The notes under the pieces are model-generated. The model made no database searches. It was not told the origin of the DNA and saw only the letters and a list, made by a program, of their open reading frames with translations. The position numbers were made by a program, and so were the translations under genes. DNA of 64,000 bases, taken from assembly GCF_050389775.1 (NCBI RefSeq), contig NZ_CP177144.1, positions 372,001 through 436,000 on the forward strand. The letters are read 5' to 3'. The DNA comes from Marinibacterium sp050389775 (GTDB lineage: Bacteria; Pseudomonadota; Alphaproteobacteria; Rhodobacterales; Rhodobacteraceae). This document shows positions 41,733-50,326 of the stretch, one piece after another (positions within the stretch are counted from its first letter, which is position 1; every line of letters starts with the position of its first letter).

Positions 41733-43151
41733 ATGGAGTGGACGGAATTCGGGGATTGGGCGCATCGCATCGCCGATTGGACCCGCGATTACCGCGAAAC
41801 GGTGGGCGATCTGCCGGTGCGCGCCCAGGTCAGGCCGGGCCAGATCCTGGCCGCCCTGCCCGATACCCCGCCCGAGGGCCCCGAGGCGATGGACCGGATC
41901 TTTGCCGATTTCGAGGACATCGTGATGCCCGGCATCACCCATTGGCAACATCCCCGGTTCTTTGCCTATTTCGCGGCCAATGCGGCGGCGCCTTCGGTGC
42001 TGGCCGAATTCCTGGTCTCGGCCATCGCGCCCAATTGCCTGATCTGGCAGACCTCGCCCGCCGGAACCGAGATGGAAACCCGCGTGATGGACTGGCTGCG
42101 CCAGGCCATCGCCCTGCCCGAAGGCTTTTCCGGGGTGATCCAGGACAGCGCCTCGACGGCCACGCTGGCCGCCGTGCTGACCATGCGCGAACGGGCGCTG
42201 GATTTCACCGGCAACAGCGGCGGGCTGTTCGGGCGGGTGCCGCTGCGGGTCTATTGCTCGGCCGAGGTCCATACCTCGATCGACCGGGCGATCTGGATTT
42301 CCGGCATCGGGTCCGAGAACCTGGTGCGCGTGCCGATCGCCGGCGCCAACCGGGGCATGGACCCGCAGGCCCTGCGCGCGCTGATCGCCCGCGACCGCGC
42401 CGCCGGGCTGGCACCGGCGGGTATCATCCTGTGCGTCGGGGCCACCGGGGTCGGCGCGACCGATCCCGTCGACGAGATCATGCAGATCGCCGCCGAGGAA
42501 GGGCTGTACACCCATGTCGACGCGGCCTGGTCGGGTTCGGCCATGATCTGCCCCGAATTCCGCCCGATGTGGGCCGGGGTCGAACGCGCCGACAGCATCG
42601 TCTTCAACCCGCACAAGTGGCTGGGCGCGAATTTCGACTGTTCGGCCCATTTCGTCCGCGCGCCCGAAGACCTCGTGCGCACGCTGGCGATTCGCCCGGA
42701 ATACCTCAAGACCCACGGCGCCGACGGCATCATCAACTATTCCGAATGGTCGGTGCCCCTGGGCCGGCGGTTCCGCGCGCTCAAGTTGTGGTTCCTGATC
42801 CGCAGCTACGGGTTGGACGGGCTGCGCCAGGTGCTGCGCAACCATATCGCCTGGACCGCCGCCCTGCATGACCGGCTGGCCGCCGAGCCGGATTTCGACA
42901 TCGTCACCCCGCCGATGTGGTCGCTGTTCTCCTTCCGCTACGTGCCCGCCGGCGCCGACGACCTCGACGCGCTGAACCAGCGGCTGGTCGATGCGATCAA
43001 CGACGACGGGCGGATCTACCTGACCCAGACCCGGGTCGACGGCGCGCTGGTCATCCGGTTCCAGGCCGGATCCTTTGAAACGACCGAGGCCGACGTGATG
43101 ATGGCGCTGGACGTGATCCGCGAGATCGCGCACGGATTGACCAAGGGTTAA
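41733..43151 (+). CDS. PLP-dependent aromatic amino acid decarboxylase family protein
   Basis: A 472-residue group II decarboxylase. The cofactor-binding lysine is Lys295 in FNPHKWLGANFDCS. The PLP-ring His and Asp are in THVDAAWSGSAMICPEFRP. The N-terminal substrate/dimer region GITHWQHPRFFAYFAANAAA is typical of aromatic-L-amino-acid decarboxylases (tyrosine, DOPA, tryptophan, phenylalanine). It is followed 33 bp later by the HpaI-like aldolase and is divergent from the HpaR-like regulator, which hints at aromatic amine or phenylacetate metabolism. Confidence 0.92.
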   Translation: MEWTEFGDWAHRIADWTRDYRETVGDLPVRAQVRPGQILAALPDTPPEGPEAMDRIFADFEDIVMPGITHWQHPRFFAYFAANAAAPSVLAEFLVSAIAPNCLIWQTSPAGTEMETRVMDWLRQAIALPEGFSGVIQDSASTATLAAVLTMRERALDFTGNSGGLFGRVPLRVYCSAEVHTSIDRAIWISGIGSENLVRVPIAGANRGMDPQALRALIARDRAAGLAPAGIILCVGATGVGATDPVDEIMQIAAEEGLYTHVDAAWSGSAMICPEFRPMWAGVERADSIVFNPHKWLGANFDCSAHFVRAPEDLVRTLAIRPEYLKTHGADGIINYSEWSVPLGRRFRALKLWFLIRSYGLDGLRQVLRNHIAWTAALHDRLAAEPDFDIVTPPMWSLFSFRYVPAGADDLDALNQRLVDAINDDGRIYLTQTRVDGALVIRFQAGSFETTEADVMMALDVIREIAHGLTKG

Positions 43152-43184
43152 CCGCCCGGATCGCAGGAGGAGGAGGACCAGACC

Positions 43185-43952
43185 ATGCCCGCACCGACAA
43201 ACACCTTCAAGCAGCGGCTGCGCGCCGGCGAGCGGCTGATCGGCTGCTGGCTGAGCTTTGGCGAGGCCGCCCCGGCCGAGATCATGGGCTCGGCCGGTTT
43301 CGACTGGCTGCTCATCGACGGCGAACACGGGCCCAATGACATCCGTTCGATCCGCAACCAGCTGATCGCGCTCGAAGCCAGCGCCTCGGCGCCGGTGGTG
43401 CGCGTGCCGACGGGCATGGACTGGGTGCTGAAACAGACGCTGGACATCGGCGCCCAGACGATCCTGGTGCCGCTGGTCGAAACCGCCGAAGAGGCCGCGG
43501 CCATCGTGCGGGCCTGCCGCTATCCCACCGCCGGCATCCGCGGCGTCGGCGCGGCGGCCGCCCGGTCGGGGCGGTTCGGCGGCATCCCCGATTACGTGCC
43601 CACGGCCGACGACCAGATCTGCGTTCTGGTCCAGGTCGAAAGCCTGAAAGGCGTCGAGAACCTCGATGCCATCCTGGAGGTCGACGGCGTGGACGGCGTG
43701 TTCATCGGCCCGGCGGACCTGTCGGCCGACATGGGCCTGCAGGGCAATTCCAGGCACCCCGAGGCCCAGCAGGTGATCTGCGACGCCCTGGCGCGCATCG
43801 CCGCCTCGGACACCCCGGCCGGCTGCCTGGCGCTGGACGACGAGACGGCCGCGCTCTACCTCGATCACGGAACGCAATTCCTGGCCGTGGGAATCGACGT
43901 TCACCTGATGATCAACGCCGCGCGGGCCAAGGCCGCGCAGTACAAGGGGTAG
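43185..43952 (+). CDS. hpaI: HpcH/HpaI-family aldolase
   Basis: A 255-residue class II aldolase of the HpaI type, which cleaves 4-hydroxy-2-oxoheptanedioate to pyruvate and succinate semialdehyde (or related 2-oxo-hydroxyacids). Family segments are NTFKQRLRAGERLIGCWLSF, AGFDWLLIDGEHGPNDI with the catalytic His, VRVPTGMDWVLKQTLDIGAQ, and VDGVFIGPADLSADMGLQGN with the metal-binding Glu/Asp region upstream (VQVESLKGVEN). A GGAGGAGGA ribosome-binding site precedes the ATG. No other hpa ring-cleavage genes are nearby. Confidence 0.9.
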   Translation: MPAPTNTFKQRLRAGERLIGCWLSFGEAAPAEIMGSAGFDWLLIDGEHGPNDIRSIRNQLIALEASASAPVVRVPTGMDWVLKQTLDIGAQTILVPLVETAEEAAAIVRACRYPTAGIRGVGAAAARSGRFGGIPDYVPTADDQICVLVQVESLKGVENLDAILEVDGVDGVFIGPADLSADMGLQGNSRHPEAQQVICDALARIAASDTPAGCLALDDETAALYLDHGTQFLAVGIDVHLMINAARAKAAQYKG

Positions 43953-44042
43953 CGCAGGGACAGGGCGGCGGGCCAGACCGGGCCGTCCGCAGGGCAGGAT
44001 CACGGCCGGTGATGGCCGATATCGCAGGAAACCATGGGCTTT

Positions 44043-44059
44043 CCCCCGCAATTCGGGGG
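44043..44059 (+). terminator. Weak hairpin between the aldolase gene and asd
   Basis: CCCCCG-CAATT-CGGGGG is a perfect 6-bp stem about 90 bp after the aldolase stop. It lacks a clear T tract. Confidence 0.35.
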
Positions 44060-44122
44060 TCGGCCCTATTTCAATCCGCCCGCCGATCCATTATGTCGCG
44101 CCCGTCAAAGGAGAACCAAGAG

Positions 44123-45145
44123 ATGGGTTACAAAGTCGTCGTCGCCGGCGCCACGGGCAACGTGGGCCGCGAAATGCTGAACATCCTCGCCGAGCGCGAG
44201 TTCCCGGTGGATGAGATCGCCGTGCTGGCCAGCCGCAAATCGCTGGGCACCGAGGTGACTTTCGGCGAGACGACACTCAAGACCAAGGATCTCGACACGT
44301 TCGATTTCACCGGCTGGGACATGGCCCTGTTTGCCATCGGCTCGGACGCGACCAAGACCTATGCGCCCAAGGCCGCGGCCGCCGGCTGCGTGGTGATCGA
44401 CAATTCGTCGCTCTACCGCTACGACCCGGACGTCCCGCTGATCGTGCCCGAAGTGAATGCCGACGCGATCACCGGCTATTCCAAGAAGAACATCATCGCC
44501 AATCCCAACTGCTCGACCGCGCAGATGGTTGTCGCGCTGAAGCCGCTGCATGACCGGGCCCGGATCAAGCGGGTGGTCGTGTCGACCTATCAATCGGTGT
44601 CCGGCGCGGGCAAGGATGGCATGGACGAGCTCTGGGACCAGACCAAGTCCGTCTACAACCCGACCGACGACAAGCCGGCGAAGAAATTCACCAAGCAGAT
44701 CGCCTTCAACGTCATTCCCCATATCGATGTCTTCATGGAAGACGGGTCGACCAAGGAAGAATGGAAGATGGTCGCCGAGACCAAGAAGATCGTGGACCCC
44801 AAGATCAAGGTCACCGCGACCTGCGTGCGGGTGCCGGTCTTTGTCGGCCATTCCGAGGCGATCAACATCGAGTTCGAGGATTTCCTCGACGAGGACGAGG
44901 CCCGCGACATCCTGCGTGAAGCCCCCGGGATCATGGTGATCGACAAGCGCGAGGACGGTGGCTATGTCACGCCGGTCGAATGTGTCGGCGATTTCGCGAC
45001 CTTCATCAGCCGCATCCGCCAGGATTCGACGATCGAGAACGGGCTGAACCTGTGGTGCGTCAGCGACAACCTGCGCAAGGGCGCGGCGCTGAACGCGGTT
45101 CAGATCGCCGAGGTCCTCGGCAACCGGGTCCTGCAAAAGGCCTGA
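44123..45145 (+). CDS. asd: Aspartate-semialdehyde dehydrogenase
   Basis: It reduces aspartyl phosphate to aspartate semialdehyde with NADPH, feeding lysine, diaminopimelate, threonine and methionine synthesis. The 340-residue protein starts MGYKVVVAGATGNVGREMLN (Rossmann loop). The catalytic cysteine is in IIANPNCSTAQMVVAL, with VVVSTYQSVSGAGKDGMDEL following. The catalytic His is in RVPVFVGHSEAINIEFE. The ATG at 44123 has AAAGGAG ten bases upstream; upstream in-frame starts lack support. Confidence 0.97.
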   Translation: MGYKVVVAGATGNVGREMLNILAEREFPVDEIAVLASRKSLGTEVTFGETTLKTKDLDTFDFTGWDMALFAIGSDATKTYAPKAAAAGCVVIDNSSLYRYDPDVPLIVPEVNADAITGYSKKNIIANPNCSTAQMVVALKPLHDRARIKRVVVSTYQSVSGAGKDGMDELWDQTKSVYNPTDDKPAKKFTKQIAFNVIPHIDVFMEDGSTKEEWKMVAETKKIVDPKIKVTATCVRVPVFVGHSEAINIEFEDFLDEDEARDILREAPGIMVIDKREDGGYVTPVECVGDFATFISRIRQDSTIENGLNLWCVSDNLRKGAALNAVQIAEVLGNRVLQKA

Positions 45146-45169
45146 TCCGGCGGGCCGCGCGCGGCGGCC

Positions 45170-45664
45170 TCAGAAACGTTCGATGACCTCGAAATCGTCG
45201 TCATCCTCCTGCGTCTCCGGTCCGCGATCGGGGGCGCCCAACAGCCGGTCGGCCACCCAGGTATGGGCATGTCCGGGAAAGGCCGCGCCGAAGCGGCGCA
45301 TCAGCCGGCTGTAGCTGAACCCCAGTTCCGATGCCTTGCAGATCCTGTGGCCCTGCGGATGGCCGTGCAGGGCCAGCCCGCCCCCGGCGGCCTGCAGCGC
45401 ATAGCCCTTGGCCCGCAATCTGTGCTGAAGGTCGTCCCAGTCGCGGGACAGGGCCAGGTCGTCGGCGAGACGGGCCCGCAAGGGCGCGAGGAGCTGCTCA
45501 TCCGCCCGATTGGGCGGCCGCGCCGCCGCCCGCCGCCGCGCCAGTTCCCGGCTGATCAGCCCCCGCATCAGGTGCCCGGGCGAAACGTCGTCGCGACGGG
45601 CCATCTCGCACAGGGCCCGCCGCATCTCGCGCGGCATGCGGATCGATTCGGTTTCCATATCCAT
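45170..45664 (-). CDS. Hypothetical protein with RHH-like N-terminus
   Basis: A 164-residue, Arg-rich protein. The N-terminus (SIRMPREMRRALCEMARRDD, VSPGHLMRGLISRELARRRA) looks like a ribbon-helix-helix DNA-binding fold. The C-terminal part (DWDDLQHRLRAKGYALQAAG; ICKASELGFSYSRLMRRFGA) resembles the small domain often found after relaxase or mobilisation modules, but I cannot name a family with certainty. It ends in an acidic tail (ETQEDDDDFEVIERF). It is convergent with asd and divergent from the secreted-protein gene at 45964. The role is unknown. Confidence 0.72.
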   Translation of the reverse strand: MDMETESIRMPREMRRALCEMARRDDVSPGHLMRGLISRELARRRAAARPPNRADEQLLAPLRARLADDLALSRDWDDLQHRLRAKGYALQAAGGGLALHGHPQGHRICKASELGFSYSRLMRRFGAAFPGHAHTWVADRLLGAPDRGPETQEDDDDFEVIERF

Positions 45665-45963
45665 GCCGGATCATGGTCGCCGGCATTCTAACAAAAGCTG
45701 AACGACCGCCGACTCACCCGGTCCGCCGCCAAACACCACTCTCCCCAAGGGAGATTTTCAGCCCCTGCGTCACCAAACCCCGCCACCCGGCCCCTTCCGG
45801 CGCCGCAGCGCCGATCAGCGGCCTCATCAGGCGCTTTTCCGCCGATAACCGCCGCCAGACCGCACAAACCTGTATCACGAATCATCAAACGGGCCTAAAT
45901 GGCCAGCTGTCGGTTGGTTCCGACAGCTGCTCGGCGCTCCGCCGAGCTCCCCCAGAGGTTGAA
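45665..45963 (+). promoter_or_regulatory. 299-bp intergenic region with two 5'-UTR hairpins
   Basis: No gene is supported here. Next to the downstream start are two perfect stems: CAGCTGTCGG (45904-45913) with CCGACAGCTG (45920-45929), and GCTCGGCG (45929-45936) with CGCCGAGC (45940-45947). The AGAGG ribosome-binding site (45954-45958) begins six bases later. They could act as an attenuator or an mRNA-stabilising leader of the secreted protein. Confidence 0.55.
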
Positions 45964-46332
45964 ATGACCCCCTTCTTCAAGATCGCGTTCACCGCCCTTG
46001 CCGTCTCGGGCTGGGCAACCCTTGCCGCTGCCAGCGATGTGCCGGCCCGTGTGCTCAAGATCCCGCACGGCCTTTGCCCCCAGACCGTGTCGGTCATGAC
46101 CGACTGGGCCGCCAAGGCCGCCGGTTCGGGCGTCGGCGCATTTGCGATGCCCGTCGACATGAACACCAAGATCGGTGAATGCGACACGGCCAAGATGGCC
46201 CTCGGCGGCACGGCCTATGGCTATGGCTCCCTCGAAGAGGCCGCATCGGCCGCTACGGCAGCCTGCGAAGCCACCCGCGACGGTGACATGGGCACCTGCA
46301 AGGTTTTCGCCTACCTGGTCGATCAGCAATAA
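45964..46332 (+). CDS. Small secreted four-cysteine protein of unknown function
   Basis: A 122-residue protein with a Sec signal peptide (FFKIAFTALAVSGWATLAAA, cleaved near AAASD). The mature chain has four cysteines, in GLCPQT, GECDTAK, AACEAT and GTCKVF, which could form two disulfides. GTAYGYGSLEEAASAATAAC suggests a small alpha/beta fold. I do not recognise the family. The start is preceded by AGAGG and by two hairpins at 45904-45947. A strong terminator follows at 46412. Confidence 0.8.
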   Translation: MTPFFKIAFTALAVSGWATLAAASDVPARVLKIPHGLCPQTVSVMTDWAAKAAGSGVGAFAMPVDMNTKIGECDTAKMALGGTAYGYGSLEEAASAATAACEATRDGDMGTCKVFAYLVDQQ

Positions 46333-46411
46333 GCTGACCCTCGGGCCTGCCCCGGGCGCGGATCATCGCCCGGGCCTGCGCCCACCCTGCCACGTCTTCT
46401 GCCTTTTCCTG

Positions 46412-46442
46412 GGGCGCGTATCTGCCATACGCGCCCTCTTTT
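46412..46442 (+). terminator. Rho-independent terminator after the four-cysteine secreted protein gene
   Basis: GGGCGCGTAT (46412-46421) pairs perfectly with ATACGCGCCC (46427-46436) around CTGCC, followed by TCTTTT. Confidence 0.85.
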
Positions 46443-46458
46443 GCATCGGCCGGCCGGC

Positions 46459-47109
46459 TCAGACGGCCAGGAACTCGCCCCGCGCCGGGTCATAGACCTG
46501 CAGCCCGCCCTCACCGATATCGGTCCACAGCCCGTGCAGCCCCAGCTCGCCCGAGCGCACGCGCTCTTCAACAAAGGGGAAGGACATCAGGTTGTCGAGC
46601 GAGGTCAGCACGGCCTCTTTCTCCAAGGCCCGTTCCTGGGCCACCGGGTCGGACAGGTCCGAGACCTTGTCGAACTTGGGCTTGAGGATATCCATCCAGC
46701 GGCCGACAAAGCTTTCCTTGACCTCCAGCTCGGGCGCATGGCCCTTGCACATGTCCAGGCAGCCCTTGACGCCCCCGCATTGCGAATGGCCCAGCACCAG
46801 CAGATGCGACACCTTCAGCACGGTCACGGCATATTCCACCGCCGCCGAGGTGCCGTGGTGGTCGCCGTCGGGTTCGTAGGGCGGCACCAGGTTGGCGATG
46901 TTGCGGTGGATGAAGAACTCGCCCGAATCGGCGCCGAAAATCGACGTCACGTGCACCCGGCTGTCGCAGCAGGAAATGACCATGGCCCGCGGGCGCTGGC
47001 CCTCATCCGCCAGTCGGCGATACCAGGACCTGTTCTCGGCATAAGAGGTGGCCTTCCACCCGTGATAGCGCTGCAGAAGGTAGGTCGGAAGGGGCCTGGC
47101 GTGGCGCAT
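46459..47109 (-). CDS. Beta-carbonic anhydrase
   Basis: It interconverts CO2 and bicarbonate. The 216-residue protein has the zinc-binding motif CDSR (MVISCCDSRVHV, around residue 48) and the second zinc pair HxxC in LVLGHSQCGGVKGCL (around residue 105), with the Asp-Arg dyad of active beta-type enzymes. No signal peptide is visible, so it is cytoplasmic. The location near asd is common in this bacterial family. Bicarbonate may be supplied to carboxylases such as acetyl-CoA carboxylase. Confidence 0.94.
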   Translation of the reverse strand: MRHARPLPTYLLQRYHGWKATSYAENRSWYRRLADEGQRPRAMVISCCDSRVHVTSIFGADSGEFFIHRNIANLVPPYEPDGDHHGTSAAVEYAVTVLKVSHLLVLGHSQCGGVKGCLDMCKGHAPELEVKESFVGRWMDILKPKFDKVSDLSDPVAQERALEKEAVLTSLDNLMSFPFVEERVRSGELGLHGLWTDIGEGGLQVYDPARGEFLAV

Positions 47110-47270
47110 GGTCCTTGGTCCTCACGTCGTTTCATGGGTCATCCCGCCGCAGTTAAGCCCATTTTCGGGAAAATTCGAGAGAGAAGACACCAACGGGGCA
47201 ACGATTTGCAAAGGTCTTGCCCCCAAGAATGGTCGTCGCCGTGGGGGCATACATATGTGGGGAAGATGTG

Positions 47271-47648
47271 GTGGACGTGATTACCCTGACGCCGGACGAG
47301 ACCGTCCGGCTCGATCCCTCCTGCCTGGGGGACCTTTACCTTCAGCTGGGCGAAACCGGGGCCGAAGACGTGGTCTGCCGGGCGCTCGAGGAACTGGCCG
47401 TGCGGCTGTCCCATTGCGAGCGGCTGTGGCGGCGCGACGACCTGGAAGGGCTGCGCAAATGCGCGCGGTCGCTGATTGCCATTGCCGAACAGGTGGGCAT
47501 GAACTCGCTGGCCCGCGTGGCCGGCGACGTGACCATTTCGGTCGATGCCTGCGATGACGTGGCCACGGCGGCCACGCTGACCCGGCTGATGCGGATCGGC
47601 GCGCGGTCGCTGACCGCGGTCTGGGATCTGCAGGACCTCTCCGTCTAG
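47271..47648 (+). CDS. Hypothetical helical protein (HPt-like)
   Basis: A protein of about 125 residues, mostly helical: DLYLQLGETGAEDVVCRALE, LAVRLSHCERLWRRDDLEGL, KCARSLIAIAEQVGMNSLAR. The pattern resembles a four-helix HPt-type bundle but I do not see a clear phosphorylatable His motif. The start is uncertain. GTG at 47271 has GGGGAAG five bases upstream; GTG 47277 and ATG 47229 are alternatives. It is divergent from the carbonic anhydrase gene. Function unknown. Confidence 0.7.
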   Translation: MDVITLTPDETVRLDPSCLGDLYLQLGETGAEDVVCRALEELAVRLSHCERLWRRDDLEGLRKCARSLIAIAEQVGMNSLARVAGDVTISVDACDDVATAATLTRLMRIGARSLTAVWDLQDLSV

Positions 47649-48046
47649 CCCCCCTGATCGCGGCCCACCCCCGGCCGGCGCATCCCGGCAAACCCGCGCA
47701 AGACAATCGATCGCTATCGTCGCCGGACCGGCCGGACCAGGGCAACCGCAACGCACCGGCCACACCGGGCCAACCACCCTGTCCAGCGCCGCAACGGGCC
47801 AACCGTCCCGTCCGGCGCTGCAGCGGACCAACCGAACCGGATGGCGCCGCGCCAGCCTACTCCGGCGCTTGTCTCTATCCCAACCTGCCCCACGGTGGTC
47901 TCTGCCGACGCCTCCCTCCGCAGCGCCCCTCTCCCCCGGCATTCTGTCCGCCGCCCGGGCAATTCTCCGCCCCTGCCCCTTGCGGCTGCCGGTGGCGGGC
48001 CTAGTCTGGGCGCAATCCCCCCAGGCCCAGGCCGCCCGGCCCGCCT
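47649..48046. other. 398-bp intergenic region with tandem repeats
   Basis: No gene is supported between the HPt-like protein and the aminopeptidase. It contains three 29-bp tandem repeats (47767-47853), preceded by diverged, similar sequence. The rest is C-rich with no clear hairpin. The aminopeptidase promoter should be in the last 100 bp, but no good -35/-10 pair is visible. Confidence 0.6.
47767..47853. repeat. Three imperfect 29-bp tandem repeats
   Basis: Copies start at 47767, 47796 and 47825, exactly 29 bp apart. They begin GGGCCAACC, GGGCCAACC and GGACCAACC and share GGCGC or AGCGC near position 20 of the unit. Confidence 0.7.
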
Positions 48047-49462
48047 ATGCCAGAGACCATGCCCATGCCGTCAGCGCCCCAGATTCTCGCCTTTGCCGAT
48101 CCCGATACACCGGCCCTGCCCCTCGCCCTTGTCGAGCAGGATGGGCTGGATGCCTTCCTCGCCGACCAGCCCGCCCAGGTTGCCACCTGGGTCCGCGCCA
48201 GCGGCTTTGCCGCCGCGCTTGGCGAAGCCCTGCTGATCCCCGGCCCCGATGGCCAGCCCGCCCTGGCCCTGGGCGGCTATGGCAGCGCCGCGACCCGCCG
48301 CCGCGGACGCTTTCCCCTGGCCGCCGTCGCCGCCAGCCTGCCCGCCGGCACCTATGCCCTGTCCACGCCCCTGCCCGCGGGCGACCTGGAAACCGAATGC
48401 CTCGGCTGGCTGCTGACCGGCTATGCCTTCACCACCTATGCCGGCGAGCCGCGCCCCGGCGCCCGGCTGATCGCCCCCGCCGGTATCGACGCCGCCCGGG
48501 TCGAAGCCCTGGCCGCCGGCGAAGCCCTGACCCGCGACCTGATCATCACCCCGGCCTCCGACATGGGCCCGGCCGAACTCGAAGCCGCCGCCCGCGACCT
48601 GGCCCAGGCCTTTGACGCGACGATCACGGTCACCACCGGCGACGACCTGCTGGCCGCGAACCACCCGATGATCCATGCCGTCGGCCGGGCCTCGCCCCGC
48701 GCGCCCCGGCTGATCGACATGTCCTGGGGCAATGCCGGGCCACGGCTGACCCTGGTCGGCAAGGGCGTCTGTTTCGACACCGGCGGGCTCAACCTCAAGC
48801 CCGGCGCCTCGATGGGCCTGATGAAAAAGGACATGGGCGGCGCGGCCACCGTTCTGGGCCTGGCCCGCGACATCATGGCCCTGGGCCTGCCCCTGCAGCT
48901 GCGCGTCCTGATCCCGGCCGTCGAAAACGCCGTGTCGGGCAATGCCTTCCGGCCCGGTGACATCCTGACCTCGCGCAAGGGCCTGACGGTCGAGATCAAC
49001 AACACCGACGCCGAAGGCCGCCTGGTCCTGGCCGATGCCCTGGCGCTGGCCGACGAATCACGGCCCGACCTGATCGTCTCGATGGCCACCCTGACCGGCG
49101 CTGCCCGGGTCGCCGTGGGCCAGGACCTGGCCCCGTTCTACGTCGACAGCGACAGCACCGCCGCCGCCCTGGCCACTGCCGCCGACCAGGTCTCGGACCC
49201 GGTCTGGCGCATGCCTTTCCACGATCCCTACGAAGCCCTCATCGAACCGGGCATCGCCGATCTCGACAATGCGCCGTCGGGCGGGTTTGCCGGGTCGATC
49301 ACCGCCGCGCTCTTCCTGCGCCGCTTCGTGACCGACACGCCCTACATGCATTTCGACATCTTCGGCTGGACCCGCGCGTCCTTCCCCGCCCGGCCCAAGG
49401 GCGGCGTGGGCATGGGCGCCCGCGCCCTGCTGGCCGCCCTGCCCGGGATGCTCGACCTGTGA
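48047..49462 (+). CDS. M17 leucyl aminopeptidase family protein
   Basis: A 471-residue dizinc aminopeptidase that removes N-terminal residues from peptides in the cytoplasm. Metal and catalytic motifs are clear: LVGKGVCFDTGGLNLKPG (Lys and Asp ligands), MKKDMGGAATVLGLA, and the family signature NTDAEGRLVLADAL with catalytic Arg. The N-terminal domain is short and divergent from E. coli PepA. Starts at 48047, 48059 or 48065 are all possible. Its stop overlaps the NlpC/P60 gene (GTGA), so the two are co-expressed. Confidence 0.92.
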   Translation: MPETMPMPSAPQILAFADPDTPALPLALVEQDGLDAFLADQPAQVATWVRASGFAAALGEALLIPGPDGQPALALGGYGSAATRRRGRFPLAAVAASLPAGTYALSTPLPAGDLETECLGWLLTGYAFTTYAGEPRPGARLIAPAGIDAARVEALAAGEALTRDLIITPASDMGPAELEAAARDLAQAFDATITVTTGDDLLAANHPMIHAVGRASPRAPRLIDMSWGNAGPRLTLVGKGVCFDTGGLNLKPGASMGLMKKDMGGAATVLGLARDIMALGLPLQLRVLIPAVENAVSGNAFRPGDILTSRKGLTVEINNTDAEGRLVLADALALADESRPDLIVSMATLTGAARVAVGQDLAPFYVDSDSTAAALATAADQVSDPVWRMPFHDPYEALIEPGIADLDNAPSGGFAGSITAALFLRRFVTDTPYMHFDIFGWTRASFPARPKGGVGMGARALLAALPGMLDL

Positions 49463-50286
49463 GCGACCGGCGGTTCCACCGGGCCAATGCCCGCGTCGCC
49501 CATGACAGCCTGGCCGGCGCGGCGGGCGACCTGCCCCTGACCGGCGGCACCTCCCGCCGGCTTGCCCACCCGATGGCCGATCTCTGCGCCCGGCCCGACG
49601 GCGGGCGCGACAAGCAGATGCTCTTCGGCCAGGCCTTCACGATGCTCGACCTGGTCGATGACATGGCCTTCGGCTTCGACCCAACGGATGGCTATGTCGG
49701 CTACCTGCCCGCCGCCGCGCTGGCCGGCGGCGACATCCCCGACCCGACCCATCGCCTCACGGCCCGGTCCAGCCATGTCTACGCCCGCCCCGACATCAAG
49801 TCGCCCGACGGGCTGGCCCTGAGCCACGGCGCCCTGCTGGCCGTCACCGAAGAGACCGGCGATTTCCTCGGCCTGGCCACCGGCGGCTACCTGCCCCGCC
49901 AGCATGCCGCGCCGCTGTCGCAGCCGGCCACCGATCCCGTCGACGAAGCCCTGAAATTCCTCGGCACGCCCTATCTCTGGGGCGGCAACACGGCCACCGG
50001 CATCGATTGTTCCGGCCTGGTCCAGCAGGCGCTTGCCGCCTGCGGCCGACCCTGCCCGCGTGACAGCGATCTGCAAATGGCCGCCTGGCCCGCCATTGCG
50101 GGCAGGCCCGAACGCGGCGACCTTGTGTTCTGGAAGGGCCACGTGGCGATGATGCTGGACGACACCGACATGATCCACGCCAATGCCCACCACATGGCCG
50201 TGGCCATCGAACCGCTGGCCCGGGCCTGCGAGCGCATCGCCGCCCGGGAATTCGGCGACCTGCTCTGCATCACCCGCCCGGCCTGA
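49459..50286 (+). CDS. NlpC/P60-family cysteine peptidase
   Basis: A 275-residue C40 peptidase with a GTG start overlapping the aminopeptidase stop. SH3-like bacterial domains span about residues 30-150 (FGQAFTMLDLVDDMAFGF; GYVGYLPAAAL). The catalytic Cys is in ATGIDCSGLVQQALAACG and the His in FWKGHVAMMLDD, followed by the third polar residue in HANAHHMAV. No signal peptide is seen. Such enzymes cleave D-Glu-diaminopimelate-type peptides, and with the aminopeptidase it could recycle cell-wall peptides. Confidence 0.92.
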   Translation: MSDRRFHRANARVAHDSLAGAAGDLPLTGGTSRRLAHPMADLCARPDGGRDKQMLFGQAFTMLDLVDDMAFGFDPTDGYVGYLPAAALAGGDIPDPTHRLTARSSHVYARPDIKSPDGLALSHGALLAVTEETGDFLGLATGGYLPRQHAAPLSQPATDPVDEALKFLGTPYLWGGNTATGIDCSGLVQQALAACGRPCPRDSDLQMAAWPAIAGRPERGDLVFWKGHVAMMLDDTDMIHANAHHMAVAIEPLARACERIAAREFGDLLCITRPA

Positions 50287-50326
50287 CGACACCGGCCCGC
50301 GCCACCTGCGCGGGTCGGCCCATCGG

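Noticed and set aside
47767..47853. CRISPR array
   Set aside because: The copies are directly adjacent with no spacers and are imperfect. The same holds for the repeats at 5358, 36594 and 53558, and no cas gene is present.
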